The notes beneath the pieces are model-generated. The model ran no database searches and was not told the DNA's origin. It worked only from the letters and a program-made list of their open reading frames with translations. The position numbers and the translations under genes were made by a program. 64,000 bases of DNA. Origin: Vibrio sp. DW001. Its GTDB lineage: Bacteria; Pseudomonadota; Gammaproteobacteria; Enterobacterales; Vibrionaceae. This document shows positions 8,109 through 17,941 of this stretch, piece by piece; position 1 is the first letter of the stretch, and each line of letters starts with the position of its first letter. The DNA lies in the NCBI RefSeq assembly GCF_029016285.1, contig NZ_CP091976.1, positions 992,001-1,056,000 on the forward strand, in the 5' to 3' direction.

Positions 8109-9152
8109 ATGTTAGCGTGGCAACATACCGATTCTGTCGATCTTATTTGTAAAGACAAGTGGAGCGAAACTCCTGATACAGTTAGCTTCTCGCTGGGTAG
8201 TATAGGTGATGATATAACGTTTGATTTTAAGCCAGGTCAATTCGTCACTCTTGGTTTTTCTCTGGTCGAAAGTGTCGAATATCGTGCTTATTCAATTAGC
8301 TCGTTGCCAAAGAATAATGAGCTTCAGTTTACTGTTAAGCGAGTGAAAGCTGGAAAGATCTCCAATTACATCAATGATACCTTGGTGGTGGGAGATAGGA
8401 TTACGGTTCTTAAACCAGCAGGTAGTTTTAACAGTGTCGATTGTTTACCACAATCAAAAGTCGTTATGCTGAGTGCAGGATGCGGAATCACACCTGTCAC
8501 ATCGATGGTAAGGCAGTGGCTTTCTGAAAATGCCGACCTTGACATCGACTTTATCCATCAAGCAAGAAACAAAGAGAACACCATATATTTTGCGGAACTT
8601 GAAGAACTGGCAAATGCGCATCAAAATTTTCACTTGAAGCTGCTTTTAAAGGAGAACGAAGGTACGGATTACCAACAGGGTCGATTTGACCAAGAATGGC
8701 TGGAACGATTATGTCCTGATCTTCATCAACGTAGCGCTTACTTATGCGGCCCTGTCGGGTTCATGCAGGATACCAAATCTTATCTTGAAACTCTTAGCTT
8801 CGATATGACGAACTTTTTTGAAGAAAGTTTCTCACCAGAGCAAAATATGTGCGACATCGACCCGAAAAATGGTGTTGAACAAAGCGGAGTCGTTTCGGTA
8901 TCGGTACCAAGCTTTGGTGTTGAAGTGGATGCAGAATATGGCACCATGCTGATTGACTCGCTAGAGAAAGCAGGGGTGCCCGTTATCGCGGCATGTCGAA
9001 GTGGGATGTGTGGTTCATGTAAGTGTAAAGTGAAAGTGGGGGAGGTTGAACGTACAAGTGTTGAAACGTTAACGACAGAAGAGATAGAAAAGGGTTTTGT
9101 ATTAGCATGCTCTTGTATAATTAAATCTGATGTTGAGGTGAGTTTAAATTAA
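8109..9152 (+). CDS. hcr: Hcr, NADH oxidoreductase for Hcp
   Basis: This protein of about 347 residues has three modules. An FAD-binding barrel (about 10-105) carries YRAYSISSLP. An NAD-binding domain (about 110-225) carries SAGCGITPVTSM and LCGPVGFM. A C-terminal plant-type ferredoxin domain (about 260-347) has the CRSGMCGSCKCK cluster and a fourth Cys near ACSC. This is the arrangement of the E. coli Hcp reductase. A GTG at 8106 is directly adjacent to the ATG at 8109; GGAG at 8095-8098 could serve either. It lies 75 bases after hcp. Confidence 0.93.
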   Translation: MLAWQHTDSVDLICKDKWSETPDTVSFSLGSIGDDITFDFKPGQFVTLGFSLVESVEYRAYSISSLPKNNELQFTVKRVKAGKISNYINDTLVVGDRITVLKPAGSFNSVDCLPQSKVVMLSAGCGITPVTSMVRQWLSENADLDIDFIHQARNKENTIYFAELEELANAHQNFHLKLLLKENEGTDYQQGRFDQEWLERLCPDLHQRSAYLCGPVGFMQDTKSYLETLSFDMTNFFEESFSPEQNMCDIDPKNGVEQSGVVSVSVPSFGVEVDAEYGTMLIDSLEKAGVPVIAACRSGMCGSCKCKVKVGEVERTSVETLTTEEIEKGFVLACSCIIKSDVEVSLN

Positions 9153-9324
9153 GTCTTGAGTCGTCGCTTTTTCGAATACTGCCACTTTAAATAAAAGGTG
9201 GCAGACTATAAACTGAAAAACCTTAAACGTCATATCTAAGCCACATATTAAATAGTGATCGATAATTACAGGTTATTTGTTATTGTCTATTTATGAGTAC
9301 TCTTTTCGAGATTATATAATTAGC

Positions 9325-10506
9325 ATGGCAGACTCACTATCACTTCAACAAGCAAGAAAACTGGTACTGTTATCTCAAAAACTACCAGCACGGCAACAAA
9401 AAGGAACGGCCTTAGAGGCGACTCTATCGGCTGTTGAACACCTAGGTTATGTGCAAATGGATACCATCTCTGTTGTCCAAAGAGCACACCACCACACCCT
9501 TTGGAATAGAAATCCTCGTTACCAACCTAGCCACCTAGATACATTGGTAAATGACAAACAAGTCTTCGAGTATTGGTCACACGCTGCCGCGTACTTACCG
9601 ATGCGAGATTTCCGTTACAGCCTTTATAGAAAGAACGCCATTTTGGATGGTCATCAAAGTCATTGGTACAAACGTAACCATGGCGTCATGGATAATGTTT
9701 TGTTGAGAATTGAGAAAGAAGGCCCATTAATGGCAAGGGACTTCGATGGTGATGGGAATAAATTAGGTGCTTGGCAGCATAAATCCGCAAAAATGGCGTT
9801 AGAAAATCTATATATGCAAGGGGATTTGATGATTTCGTCTCGAGTGAAATTTCAAAAATCCTATGATTTGACAGAACGTGTATTACCACAAGATATAGAT
9901 AAGAGTATTCCTTCAGCTCAAGAGTACGCTAGGCACCTTGTATTTCGTTATTTAAAGGCGAATGGCATAGGCCAGCTTGCGGAGATGAATTATTTACTTC
10001 AAGGCATTAAGCCGCACATCACCGCCATTTTAGAAGAGTTAGTAGAGAGTGGTGATGTAATGATAATAAAAGTCGCAGCGATAGAGTATTACACTCTTCC
10101 TGAAACACTTTCATTACTCGGCAAGCGTTACCAGATCAACAAACTGCATATACTGTCTCCTTTTGACAATCTACTGATTCAGCGAAAACGAATGCAAGCC
10201 TTATTCAATTTTGATTATCTTATTGAATGTTATACACCTGAAGCGAAAAGAAAATTTGGGTATTTCTCGCTCCCAATATTATGGAATGGGCAGTTAGTCG
10301 CACGCATGGACTGTAAAGCCGTTAGGAGCGAATCAAGGCTAGATATACATCATTTGGCGCTGGAACCGAGATTGGAGAAAGTGGATGATTTTATGTCTTC
10401 ACTTAAGCAAGCGCTTCCGGAGTTTATGGTATTCAATGGTTGTGAAAGCTTTCTTTTACATAAGGTCACGGTAGACAGCAAGGTAATTGCAGCCGATCTA
10501 ACCTAA
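9325..10506 (+). CDS. YcaQ-like DNA glycosylase (winged-helix, HTH_42 family)
   Basis: This protein of about 393 residues contains the family hallmarks LGYVQMDTISVVQRAHH (the Q-x-D catalytic motif of YcaQ/AlkX) and EYWSHAAAYLPM near residues 85-100. C-terminal segments include LSPFDNLLIQRKR and a FGYFSLPILW strand. Characterised members unhook DNA interstrand crosslinks and remove bulky N7 adducts. An in-frame TTG at 9277 would add 16 residues, but the ATG at 9325 gives a typical family N-terminus. The substrate specificity here is inferred only from the family. Confidence 0.8.
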   Translation: MADSLSLQQARKLVLLSQKLPARQQKGTALEATLSAVEHLGYVQMDTISVVQRAHHHTLWNRNPRYQPSHLDTLVNDKQVFEYWSHAAAYLPMRDFRYSLYRKNAILDGHQSHWYKRNHGVMDNVLLRIEKEGPLMARDFDGDGNKLGAWQHKSAKMALENLYMQGDLMISSRVKFQKSYDLTERVLPQDIDKSIPSAQEYARHLVFRYLKANGIGQLAEMNYLLQGIKPHITAILEELVESGDVMIIKVAAIEYYTLPETLSLLGKRYQINKLHILSPFDNLLIQRKRMQALFNFDYLIECYTPEAKRKFGYFSLPILWNGQLVARMDCKAVRSESRLDIHHLALEPRLEKVDDFMSSLKQALPEFMVFNGCESFLLHKVTVDSKVIAADLT

Positions 10507-10594
10507 GTTTGCAATGCGAATGTATTTACAGCTGTTATTGGCAAATGCTATAAACGATATAGCCACCGTCACTGAATAATAAGGAACAGTATTA

Positions 10595-10975
10595 ATGATT
10601 ACTGATACTAGCGAGAAGATTGCAATTTTAGGCATCTCTGATAAAGCCGAACGGTACAGTTTTAAGGCGTACCAAAAACTGCTTGAGAATGGATTTACAA
10701 ATTTAGCTGGTATATCACCTAAAAAAATAAGTCTCTCCCAGATAGAACTCGTAGATACACTAGATGGGTTATCCGAAAATGTGCATACATTGACGCTTTA
10801 TGTCGGCGCACAGCGTTTAGAACCAATGATTGAGCCAATACTGTCGTTGTCACCGAAACGTATTATCCTGAATCCAGGAACTGAGAATCAAAATTTGATG
10901 ACTCAAGCGGCCAAACGGGGCATCGAAGTTGTTGAAGGGTGTACTTTAGTGATGCTTGCTACCGAGCAGTTTTAG
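10595..10975 (+). CDS. CoA-binding-domain protein
   Basis: This is a 126-residue single Rossmann-fold domain of the CoA_binding_2 family. It has an N-terminal strand KIAILGISDKAERYSF, the helix YQKLLENGFTNLAGISP, the YVGAQRLEPMIEPI segment, and the terminal signature NPGTENQNLMTQAAKRGIEVVEGCTLVML. It resembles YccU-type small CoA-binding proteins of unknown role. AAGGA precedes the ATG. It follows the glycosylase gene by 88 bases in the same direction. Confidence 0.85.
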   Translation: MITDTSEKIAILGISDKAERYSFKAYQKLLENGFTNLAGISPKKISLSQIELVDTLDGLSENVHTLTLYVGAQRLEPMIEPILSLSPKRIILNPGTENQNLMTQAAKRGIEVVEGCTLVMLATEQF

Positions 10976-11024
10976 ATGCTTAGGAATGTTTGCTTCCGGA
11001 TAAATGTAGATGGGATGAATAGAG

Positions 11025-12287
11025 TCACAGTGTTGCTTCTAACATTTGATTTAGCTGTGCTCTAATATGAGTTTCTTGTGTGTTAAGTAATGTATTTTCA
11101 TGTTTATTAACTATATTTATGTTTCGAATTTGAGTGGTTGAATTCGATGCAAATTGATAGATATCCCTAATCAACATCATTGAGTTACGCATAATCTTTT
11201 CGCTTAACTCTGGGCTTACCAGCGCTTCTGTCTGACCTAAACCAAGCAAGCTCCTAATATCGATAAAATGTTGAACATAACCAGAGTGATGAACCTTGTA
11301 TTCATTTCGATGGATTATGGCGTCTGAAAATGAACAGATATACGGATTATGTCTGAGTGTACCGAATCCCAGCACGACAACACAGTTATCATAATAAAGC
11401 TCTAGGCGACGGTCCCAAGTATCCGTTCCTTTTCCACCCTCAATGACAAACGCTATCTCGGCTTCAGCAGACATAATATTGCCAGCACAAAGCATATACG
11501 TTTCGGCGTTGCGGTCCCTCATCAGGTCGGGGCGATGGAGAGCTTCCAAAATTACGTTATCCAACGTAATTTTGGTGACTGAAATGGGTAACTTCTCTAG
11601 AAGCATCATGAATCCTGCGATAGCATGTATACCCATATCGAGGCCAAATCCAGCTCCGCCACTGGTGGCCAAATTAAGAAGTTGCCTCTCATTAAGAGCG
11701 GCTATCTTGTTGTTGAATCCAAATTCCTTTATTGAAGGGTGAGGATTGATTGGGTTGTCGACACCGACAGCGATGATCTTGTTGGGTATTGTATTGTGTG
11801 GGATATCCGGATTGGTTGTGAAGTCGATTAAAGGGGGAGTAACCATTGCAGTATCGATGAAGTAAAACCGATTACCATGTTCCTTCATCTCTTTAGATAT
11901 TTGGTTAAAACCTTGTTCAATCTCGTTCAGAGAAAAAGACGGTTTTTCAATTACGATAAGACAATCACTGTCGGAAACAGTGGATTTTAGCTGTTTTAAG
12001 ATATCTAAATGGTAGATTACCGGTGTTAAAATAAAAACGGCGGAAAGGGTATGTACCCCCCAAGACCTTGAATAACTATCAAAGGATGAATAGCTCTGGT
12101 GGTAGGCAATACCCGTTTGGCTGTTTAGCTCTTTTCGTGCACTTTCATGATCTGGAGTTGGATCGATAGCGATTAATGAGTAACGCGAATATAACTCTAT
12201 CATAAGTTCTCGATAGAGCTTTATGACTGAATGTTCTGGGTTACCTAAGCCGCCAAATATGAGTATCTGTTTTTTCATCGCTACCAT
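11025..12287 (-). CDS. Divergent Gfo/Idh/MocA-type oxidoreductase
   Basis: This 420-residue protein begins with a nucleotide-binding beta-alpha-beta (ILIFGGLGNPEHS). It has the VIEKPSFS motif (the conserved EKP of NAD(P)-dependent sugar dehydrogenases) near residue 125 and GGAGFGLDMGIHAIAGF in the position of the catalytic GG...DxGxH segment. It is longer and more divergent than a standard member. The substrate is unknown. An alternative ATG lies three codons in (12278). It follows a canonical family member by 73 bases, so the two probably act in one pathway. Confidence 0.65.
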   Translation of the reverse strand: MVAMKKQILIFGGLGNPEHSVIKLYRELMIELYSRYSLIAIDPTPDHESARKELNSQTGIAYHQSYSSFDSYSRSWGVHTLSAVFILTPVIYHLDILKQLKSTVSDSDCLIVIEKPSFSLNEIEQGFNQISKEMKEHGNRFYFIDTAMVTPPLIDFTTNPDIPHNTIPNKIIAVGVDNPINPHPSIKEFGFNNKIAALNERQLLNLATSGGAGFGLDMGIHAIAGFMMLLEKLPISVTKITLDNVILEALHRPDLMRDRNAETYMLCAGNIMSAEAEIAFVIEGGKGTDTWDRRLELYYDNCVVVLGFGTLRHNPYICSFSDAIIHRNEYKVHHSGYVQHFIDIRSLLGLGQTEALVSPELSEKIMRNSMMLIRDIYQFASNSTTQIRNINIVNKHENTLLNTQETHIRAQLNQMLEATL

Positions 12288-12360
12288 ACCGTTATGCCGT
12301 TTATCGGGTCAACTTTTCGTTATCTAAACTCTCCATTGACCCGATCATATATCCGCCGGC

Positions 12361-13344
12361 CTATTTGTCAGCTGGAAAAACGACGCCAGTTTGCTTACGT
12401 ATTTCAGTGATGACTTCGGCTACTTCTAACGAACGTTGTACGTAGGCGTAATTCATCGAACCATCGCGGATCTGTTCTGCAAAGGCGATGGCTTCGTAGA
12501 TCATCGAATTTTCTTCCTGTCCGACGTGAACGGTTTGCGGGTTTGAATCGGTTTTTTGGATGGTAAACCCGTTACATTCGGATAGGTGATTGATTAAAAT
12601 TACCCCTTCGTCACCTTGTAACTCGCTGGCAATATTGCCGTCAGACACTTTTGAATGTTGAATGGATACGATGAAGTTAGGGTATTCAAGGATAACGGTT
12701 CCATGAGCATCAACGCCAGACTCTAGCAGTTTTGCGCTGGCTTGAATGGCATCTGGTTTACCAAAGAGCGAGACGGCGGCGGCAACGTTGTAATAACCGA
12801 TGTCCATAATTGAACCGTTAGAATATTTTGGGTTAAATGTATTTGGATTCTCACCATTGAGGTACTTTTGGTAGCGAGACGAATATTGGCAGTAGCTTAA
12901 ATGAACGCTGCGCAGTTTGCCTATTGCGGCAAGGCTCATTTTGAGCTCTTCAAAGTTGGGTAAAAATTCGGTCTTAAACGCCTCAAAAAGAATGACATTA
13001 CATTTTTCTGCCGCGTCATACATCTGGTTTGCTTCGTTTATATTGGAAGCAATAGGCTTCTCACAAATGACATGTTTCCCATGTTCCATCATCAAAATGG
13101 CCTGTTCGCAGTGCAAACTATTAGGTGAGGCTATGTAGACTGCGTCAATGCTTTTATCCGCACCGAGTTCTTCTAAGCTATTGTAGAAGTTGCAATCAGG
13201 GGCTTGATGTTCTTTTGCGAAACTGTGAGCGCTCTCTAATTGACGTGAATAAACGGCAGTCAATGTGAACTGATTGCTTTGCCTAGCGGCTTCGACGAAT
13301 TTTTCTGATATCCAGTTGGTTCCAATGACGGCTAAGTTGATCAT
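12361..13344 (-). CDS. Gfo/Idh/MocA-family NAD(P)-dependent oxidoreductase
   Basis: This is a 327-residue protein with N-terminal Rossmann strand LAVIGTNWISEKF, YIASPNSLHCEQA, the catalytic-lysine motif CEKPIASN near residue 95, and SIMDIGYYNVAAAVSLFG in the C-terminal domain. Members oxidise sugars, inositols or related polyols. GGGGA lies about 9 bases before the ATG. It is probably the first gene of a two-gene operon with the divergent oxidoreductase downstream. Confidence 0.85.
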   Translation of the reverse strand: MINLAVIGTNWISEKFVEAARQSNQFTLTAVYSRQLESAHSFAKEHQAPDCNFYNSLEELGADKSIDAVYIASPNSLHCEQAILMMEHGKHVICEKPIASNINEANQMYDAAEKCNVILFEAFKTEFLPNFEELKMSLAAIGKLRSVHLSYCQYSSRYQKYLNGENPNTFNPKYSNGSIMDIGYYNVAAAVSLFGKPDAIQASAKLLESGVDAHGTVILEYPNFIVSIQHSKVSDGNIASELQGDEGVILINHLSECNGFTIQKTDSNPQTVHVGQEENSMIYEAIAFAEQIRDGSMNYAYVQRSLEVAEVITEIRKQTGVVFPADK

Positions 13345-13506
13345 TTGTTCGTATCCCCAAATTGTTTTAGCTGATTAGCAAAGCAAGTTTAGCATTGTTA
13401 GATGAAAAAGTTGGACATAGTTAACAATAACTTATGGTTTTTCACAGAAACGTTAAATGGCAGAAAAGACCGTTGAATATGACCGTGTTGTCATTGCGCT
13501 GCGTGA

Positions 13507-14148
13507 CTATTTCCTAGACATATGGAAGCTACCAAAGGCGATTTTTTCTAGCCCAATATTGCCACCTTGTTCAAGGAAAAAAAACTCCAGCTCGTCATCT
13601 TTCCCTTTACCAACAAAATGGTGGAGAGTGCCATTTTTCGTCAATTTTTTGGTGTAAGCCGTAATAGTGGCACGCTTTATTTTTTGTTTAGAAAGAAACT
13701 CATAGTATTCCCTTGGCCCACCAGAGCGTAGATCGAGAATAACTTGATTGATTAAAGGCATAAAAGGGTAAACATTGTCAGGCATGTCAGTTTGTTTATT
13801 ATTTTTTTTATTTTTTATTTTTCGTGTTAAAAAATCATAGGTAAAGGCTCTCTTCTTTGACCCTATTTTTTCGGCATACTGAGTGGTGACGGGAACGACT
13901 TGCCTATCAATTTTTTTGTATGTGCCTTTTTCGTTGATTTTGGCACCAATAAACATAAAAGAACCTTTAACCCGAGTCTCATAGTTACAGACGTCTTCAT
14001 TGCAATGTGAAGTCATCACCACGTCTCCGAGTGGTACTGGGCCCAGACCAACAGTAAACTCTCCATTCGCCCCTGCCATTGCTTGAGAGAAAATAGGGAA
14101 TAATGAAGCAATAGATGCGATACAAATTGACAATGTTTTAGTTAGCAT
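13507..14148 (-). CDS. Exported DUF3108-like protein
   Basis: This 213-residue protein has a signal peptide (cleavage near QAMA-GA, residue about 25). The mature domain is basic and beta-rich, with the family-like GEFTVGLGPVPLGDVVM start, a polar KNKKNNK loop, and an HHFVGKGKDDELEFFF C-terminal stretch. Bacterial DUF3108 proteins are periplasmic and of unknown function. No clear ribosome-binding site is seen before the ATG at 14148. It is divergent from the outer-membrane-like gene, with about 270 bases between them. Confidence 0.65.
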   Translation of the reverse strand: MLTKTLSICIASIASLFPIFSQAMAGANGEFTVGLGPVPLGDVVMTSHCNEDVCNYETRVKGSFMFIGAKINEKGTYKKIDRQVVPVTTQYAEKIGSKKRAFTYDFLTRKIKNKKNNKQTDMPDNVYPFMPLINQVILDLRSGGPREYYEFLSKQKIKRATITAYTKKLTKNGTLHHFVGKGKDDELEFFFLEQGGNIGLEKIAFGSFHMSRK

Positions 14149-14420
14149 ACAATAAAATAATCAGTTGAGTTATGAATGAGTGATAGTACTAAATCTAGAT
14201 GAGTTGTTAGAACAGGTCCAATAACTATTAATTCTCAGTTCGATAAAAAGCGTCGTTACCGATGTACGAATCAAAAGAGTACGGAGTAAATCGTCGGTAA
14301 ACAATAGCTTTGTGTACAAATCATCTATAATTAAAAAATAATAACAAAAAAAGAAAAGAGATATTGAAGATATTAGAATGTACTAGTGATAACAATGAAA
14401 TTCTATTCTGTCCAAAGGTG

Positions 14421-15506
14421 ATGGGGCGACAGAACATCGGTCACCGATTTATTCTTACGATGTCAATTTTATTCCTCGCACCTGAAGTTCATGGTCAGTC
14501 TTCACAAAACATGGATATAACCATGTTATCAGCTGAACAAGATCATCAAGAATTATCGACTGATTTTTCTTATCAAGACGGGAACTCCTGGATTGATGAT
14601 ACAGAAGATTACTTCTCTGAGACTGTGCATGACTTTAGTGCTTTTTTGGATCAAGGTTTGGCGAAGCAAGATGATGAAGAAGCCTTGACCAATAAGAGTT
14701 ATTTCAAAATTAAGTATCGTTCAGAATATAGCCATTATGGCTATTTTAACTCCGATGAGAGCATTTCTATTCGTATTGATTTACCTCACGTAAAAAACAA
14801 TTGGAATATAATCTTAGAAACCGACCCAGACGACTATGATTCTTTAGAAAGTAAGCAAAGAGGCTTAACGTCAGATGCGTCAAAAAATAGCATTGATGGC
14901 GCGATAGGAGGCGTTCGATTACAAGACGAAGAGCTTAACAACTGGCGTACTAATCTTGATTTGGGTGTCAAAATACGTTTGCCTTTTGATCCATTCGTAA
15001 GGGCTGAACTTCGTAGAGTTGAAGATTTCTCTCAAAGCTGGACAGCACAGTTTAAACAAGACGTATTTTATTATCACTCGTTAGGATCTGGTTCATTGAC
15101 CGAATTGAACTTTTATCACGCCTTAACGGAAAATGATTCTAAGATTTTTAAAGTAGGATCAAGTGCGCAATATATTTATGAGGATGATAATTGGGAACTA
15201 TTATTTCAACTTAAGTATTTCGATCGTCTGAGTAACAATCATTTATTGGAATATTCCACAGGCGTTAGTATTGAGCCAAATCAGGCAGATGAAGTCGCTA
15301 ATTCGTGGGTATCCGCATCCTGGCGCCAAAAAATCTACAGTAATTGGCTTTACCTCTCTCTTACACCACAAGTCGATGCTCCCCGGGAATTGGATCATAA
15401 ATTAAATATGGGTATTCAACTGGAACTAGAGGCGGTGTTTTCAAAAAATAGAGACCTAGATCGTCTTAATCGGTTTATTCCTCGCTCTACTCGGGTGACA
15501 GATTAG
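14421..15506 (+). CDS. Predicted outer-membrane beta-barrel-like protein
   Basis: A signal peptide (RFILTMSILFLAPEVHGQ, cleavage after about residue 26) is followed by an acidic linker. The long region after it has alternating polar and aromatic strands (YFKIKYRSEYSHYGYF, NWRTNLDLGVKIRL, SWVSASWRQKIYSNWLYLSLTPQ). This fits an outer-membrane barrel, but no family is recognised and there is no C-terminal Phe. The frame is open from a TTG at 14364, which has a weak AAGAG site. The ATG at 14421 is preferred because it places the signal peptide at the N-terminus. The gene is monocistronic. Confidence 0.6.
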   Translation: MGRQNIGHRFILTMSILFLAPEVHGQSSQNMDITMLSAEQDHQELSTDFSYQDGNSWIDDTEDYFSETVHDFSAFLDQGLAKQDDEEALTNKSYFKIKYRSEYSHYGYFNSDESISIRIDLPHVKNNWNIILETDPDDYDSLESKQRGLTSDASKNSIDGAIGGVRLQDEELNNWRTNLDLGVKIRLPFDPFVRAELRRVEDFSQSWTAQFKQDVFYYHSLGSGSLTELNFYHALTENDSKIFKVGSSAQYIYEDDNWELLFQLKYFDRLSNNHLLEYSTGVSIEPNQADEVANSWVSASWRQKIYSNWLYLSLTPQVDAPRELDHKLNMGIQLELEAVFSKNRDLDRLNRFIPRSTRVTD

Positions 15507-15648
15507 TGGTTTGGTCTTGCAGCGTTGTTACAGCTATGAATTAAGTCACATTATTTTTAAGGGAATGGGTTCAAGCTAGTTATAGGTAACCGAGTTAAAG
15601 GATCAACTTTGTATATGGCTATCCGAAAAATGACGTGGAAGACGAGTA

Positions 15649-15663
15649 GGCGGTGAGACCGCC
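15649..15663 (+). other. Small GC hairpin in the leader of the EF-G-like gene
   Basis: GGCGGT-GAG-ACCGCC forms a 6-bp stem in otherwise AT-rich leader DNA, about 55 bases upstream of the EF-G-like ATG. A U-rich run follows after about 12 bases, too far away for a standard terminator. A regulatory role is only a guess. Confidence 0.3.
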
Positions 15664-15718
15664 AGCTCCGAAGATGTTTTTGTTTTAAAAACTGTTCACG
15701 AAATTTTAGGAGTTCATC

Positions 15719-17737
15719 ATGCCCATAAATAAAATCCGTAATATCGCTTTTATAGGTCAAACTGGTACCGGTAAAACAAGTCTTATTGAGCGTCTTCTTT
15801 TTGAATCAAAAACCATTAATTCGCTTGGTTTTGTTGATAAGGGGGATACGGTCACCGATTTTGACCCACTGTCCATTCAATACAAGCACAGTATAGAAGC
15901 GACCCCGGTTTCGTTGTGTTGGAACAATCATCGTATGAACTACATCGATACTCCCGGGCAGGCAGAGCTACTGGGCCGGACCTATAGTATCTTTCCTGCT
16001 GTTGAATCTACGGCGCTTGTACTCGATGCAAATACCCCTTTAAACCAAGTGTCCGATAGATTATTTACTTTTGCTAAAGAACAAAAAAAGTGCCAAATGA
16101 TCGTGGTAAATAAAATCGACTTAAACGCCAACAAAATCGTTGAACTAATGGCCAATATTGCAGAGCATTTTGGTGATGCTTGTTTGCCCATTAATTTGCC
16201 TTCTGAAGATGGTACCTCAGTAGTTGATTGCTATTTTTCCCCAGAATATGAAAAAGCGACGCTTATTGATGATGTGACAGCGGCTCATGAACGCTTGATT
16301 GATCAAGTGATAGAAGTCGACGAAGATCTAATGGGAATCTACTTGGAACAGGGCTCTGAACTCAACCCTAATCAATTGCATGACCCATTTGAAGAGTCAT
16401 TAAGAACTGGTCACGTTATTCCAATCTGCTTTGTCTCTTCTGATACGGGGGCTGGAGTTGACCTATTGCTAAAAACGCTCGCTGAAATTATGCCAATGCC
16501 TAACGAGGGTAACCCGCCGTTGTTAGAAAAAAAAGGCAAGCAAGTTCAAGTGAACTGTGAGTCTTTAGAGCATAGTGTCGCGCATGTATACAAAGTTAGC
16601 GTGGATCCTTATATGGGAAAACTGGCTTATGTTCGCCTATTTCAAGGTGAGATAAATGCAGGTAGCCAACTCTACATTGGTGAAAATAATAAGGCGTTCA
16701 AAGTTGGGCATCTTTATCAGTTACAAGGCAAACAACGAAGAGAGATCCAAAAAGCCATTGCTGGAGACTACTGTGTGTTAGCCAAAGTGGATGACCTGCA
16801 TTTCGATTCTGTGATCCATGATTCACACGAAGAAGATGGCATACATATGCGTACGCTGACATTTCCGCGGTCCATGTATAGTTTAGCCGTGACGCCTAAA
16901 AAGCGTGGAGATGAGAAAAAAATATCTGAAATATTGAATCGTATTTCTGCGGAAGATCCGTCTTTGCGAATAGAACACCGAGTAAGAACAAACGAAACAT
17001 TAATCAGTGGTCAGGGTGAATTCCATCTAAAAGTGGCCTTAGAGAAAATGGCCATGGTTTATAAACTAGAGGTAGAAACCAGTCAACCCAGTGTTGAATA
17101 TTTTGAAACCGTAACAAAACCAGCAGAAGGAATGTATCGCCATAAGAAGCAAAGTGGTGGGGCTGGGCAGTTTGGAGAGGTTCAGCTTAAGGTTTGCCCT
17201 CTACCTCGAGGGGCGGGCTTTAAATTTGTGAATAAAGTCGTTGGTGGTGCAATCCCTACTTCTCTCATCCCGGCAGTAGAAAAAGGCGTGCGTCAAGCTA
17301 TCGATGAGGGTGCGATTTCCGGGAATCCGATTAAGGATATTGAAGTAACGGTATATGATGGAAAGTATCATTCGGTCGATTCTAAAGAGATCGCCTTCGT
17401 TATTGCGGGTAAAAAGGCGTTTTTAGATGCAGTCAGTAATGCTGAGCCCATTGTGTTAGAACCCATTGTGCAATTGGATATTCATATCCCTACACACTGC
17501 GTTGGGGATGTGTCTGGAGACCTTTCGGGTAATCGAGGATTAATAGAGGGAAGCCGGCCTGAAGCGAATAATTTTACCCTTCTTAAAGCGAAGTCGCCTA
17601 TAAATGAACTACAAGAGTATTCGCGCCGTATTCGCGCTATTACAGGGGGAGAAGGCCGTTTTGATATGACATTGAGTCACTATGAGATTGCCCCCCCTGC
17701 GATACAGAAAAAGGTGTGTGAAGAAGCGACTCAATAA
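15719..17737 (+). CDS. EF-G-like translational GTPase (divergent paralogue)
   Basis: This 672-residue protein has EF-G domain order: G domain with P-loop GQTGTGKTS, DTPG and NKID; domain II; then domains III-V, with the domain IV-type segment RHKKQSGGAGQFGEVQLKV and a C-terminal ferredoxin-like domain. It differs from housekeeping EF-G. The P-loop is not AHVDAGKTT, switch I lacks RGITI, and switch II reads DTPGQ, so the catalytic His of DTPGHVDF is Gln. It resembles the EF-G-like (EF-G2) proteins of unproven function. TAGGAG precedes the ATG, and a terminator follows. Confidence 0.85.
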   Translation: MPINKIRNIAFIGQTGTGKTSLIERLLFESKTINSLGFVDKGDTVTDFDPLSIQYKHSIEATPVSLCWNNHRMNYIDTPGQAELLGRTYSIFPAVESTALVLDANTPLNQVSDRLFTFAKEQKKCQMIVVNKIDLNANKIVELMANIAEHFGDACLPINLPSEDGTSVVDCYFSPEYEKATLIDDVTAAHERLIDQVIEVDEDLMGIYLEQGSELNPNQLHDPFEESLRTGHVIPICFVSSDTGAGVDLLLKTLAEIMPMPNEGNPPLLEKKGKQVQVNCESLEHSVAHVYKVSVDPYMGKLAYVRLFQGEINAGSQLYIGENNKAFKVGHLYQLQGKQRREIQKAIAGDYCVLAKVDDLHFDSVIHDSHEEDGIHMRTLTFPRSMYSLAVTPKKRGDEKKISEILNRISAEDPSLRIEHRVRTNETLISGQGEFHLKVALEKMAMVYKLEVETSQPSVEYFETVTKPAEGMYRHKKQSGGAGQFGEVQLKVCPLPRGAGFKFVNKVVGGAIPTSLIPAVEKGVRQAIDEGAISGNPIKDIEVTVYDGKYHSVDSKEIAFVIAGKKAFLDAVSNAEPIVLEPIVQLDIHIPTHCVGDVSGDLSGNRGLIEGSRPEANNFTLLKAKSPINELQEYSRRIRAITGGEGRFDMTLSHYEIAPPAIQKKVCEEATQ

Positions 17738-17757
17738 TAACGACAATTCAGTCGCTT

Positions 17758-17786
17758 AAAGGCGTTCCTTAGGGGACGCCTTTTTA
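17758..17786 (+). terminator. Rho-independent terminator after the EF-G-like gene
   Basis: AAAGGCGT pairs with ACGCCTTT (plus extra inner pairs), with a short TTAG-type loop, followed by TTTTTATCTTTT. It ends the transcript of the GTPase gene. Confidence 0.75.
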
Positions 17787-17941
17787 TCTTTTACGTGATG
17801 GAAGCTATTCTCGTGCAGTTGCGAGCCGAGAAAAGTGGAAATAACACTTTAAATGTATGTTGTGTTTTTTACTACTTGAAAGGATGGAGTTTACCTCCTA
17901 TTGTAAGGCCTTCTTATGCGCGTAATTTGGTTGTGGTTGTG

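Noticed and set aside
13457..13657. 66-codon plus-strand ORF
   Set aside because: Most of it is antisense to the DUF3108-like gene, and its composition is that of a shadow frame.
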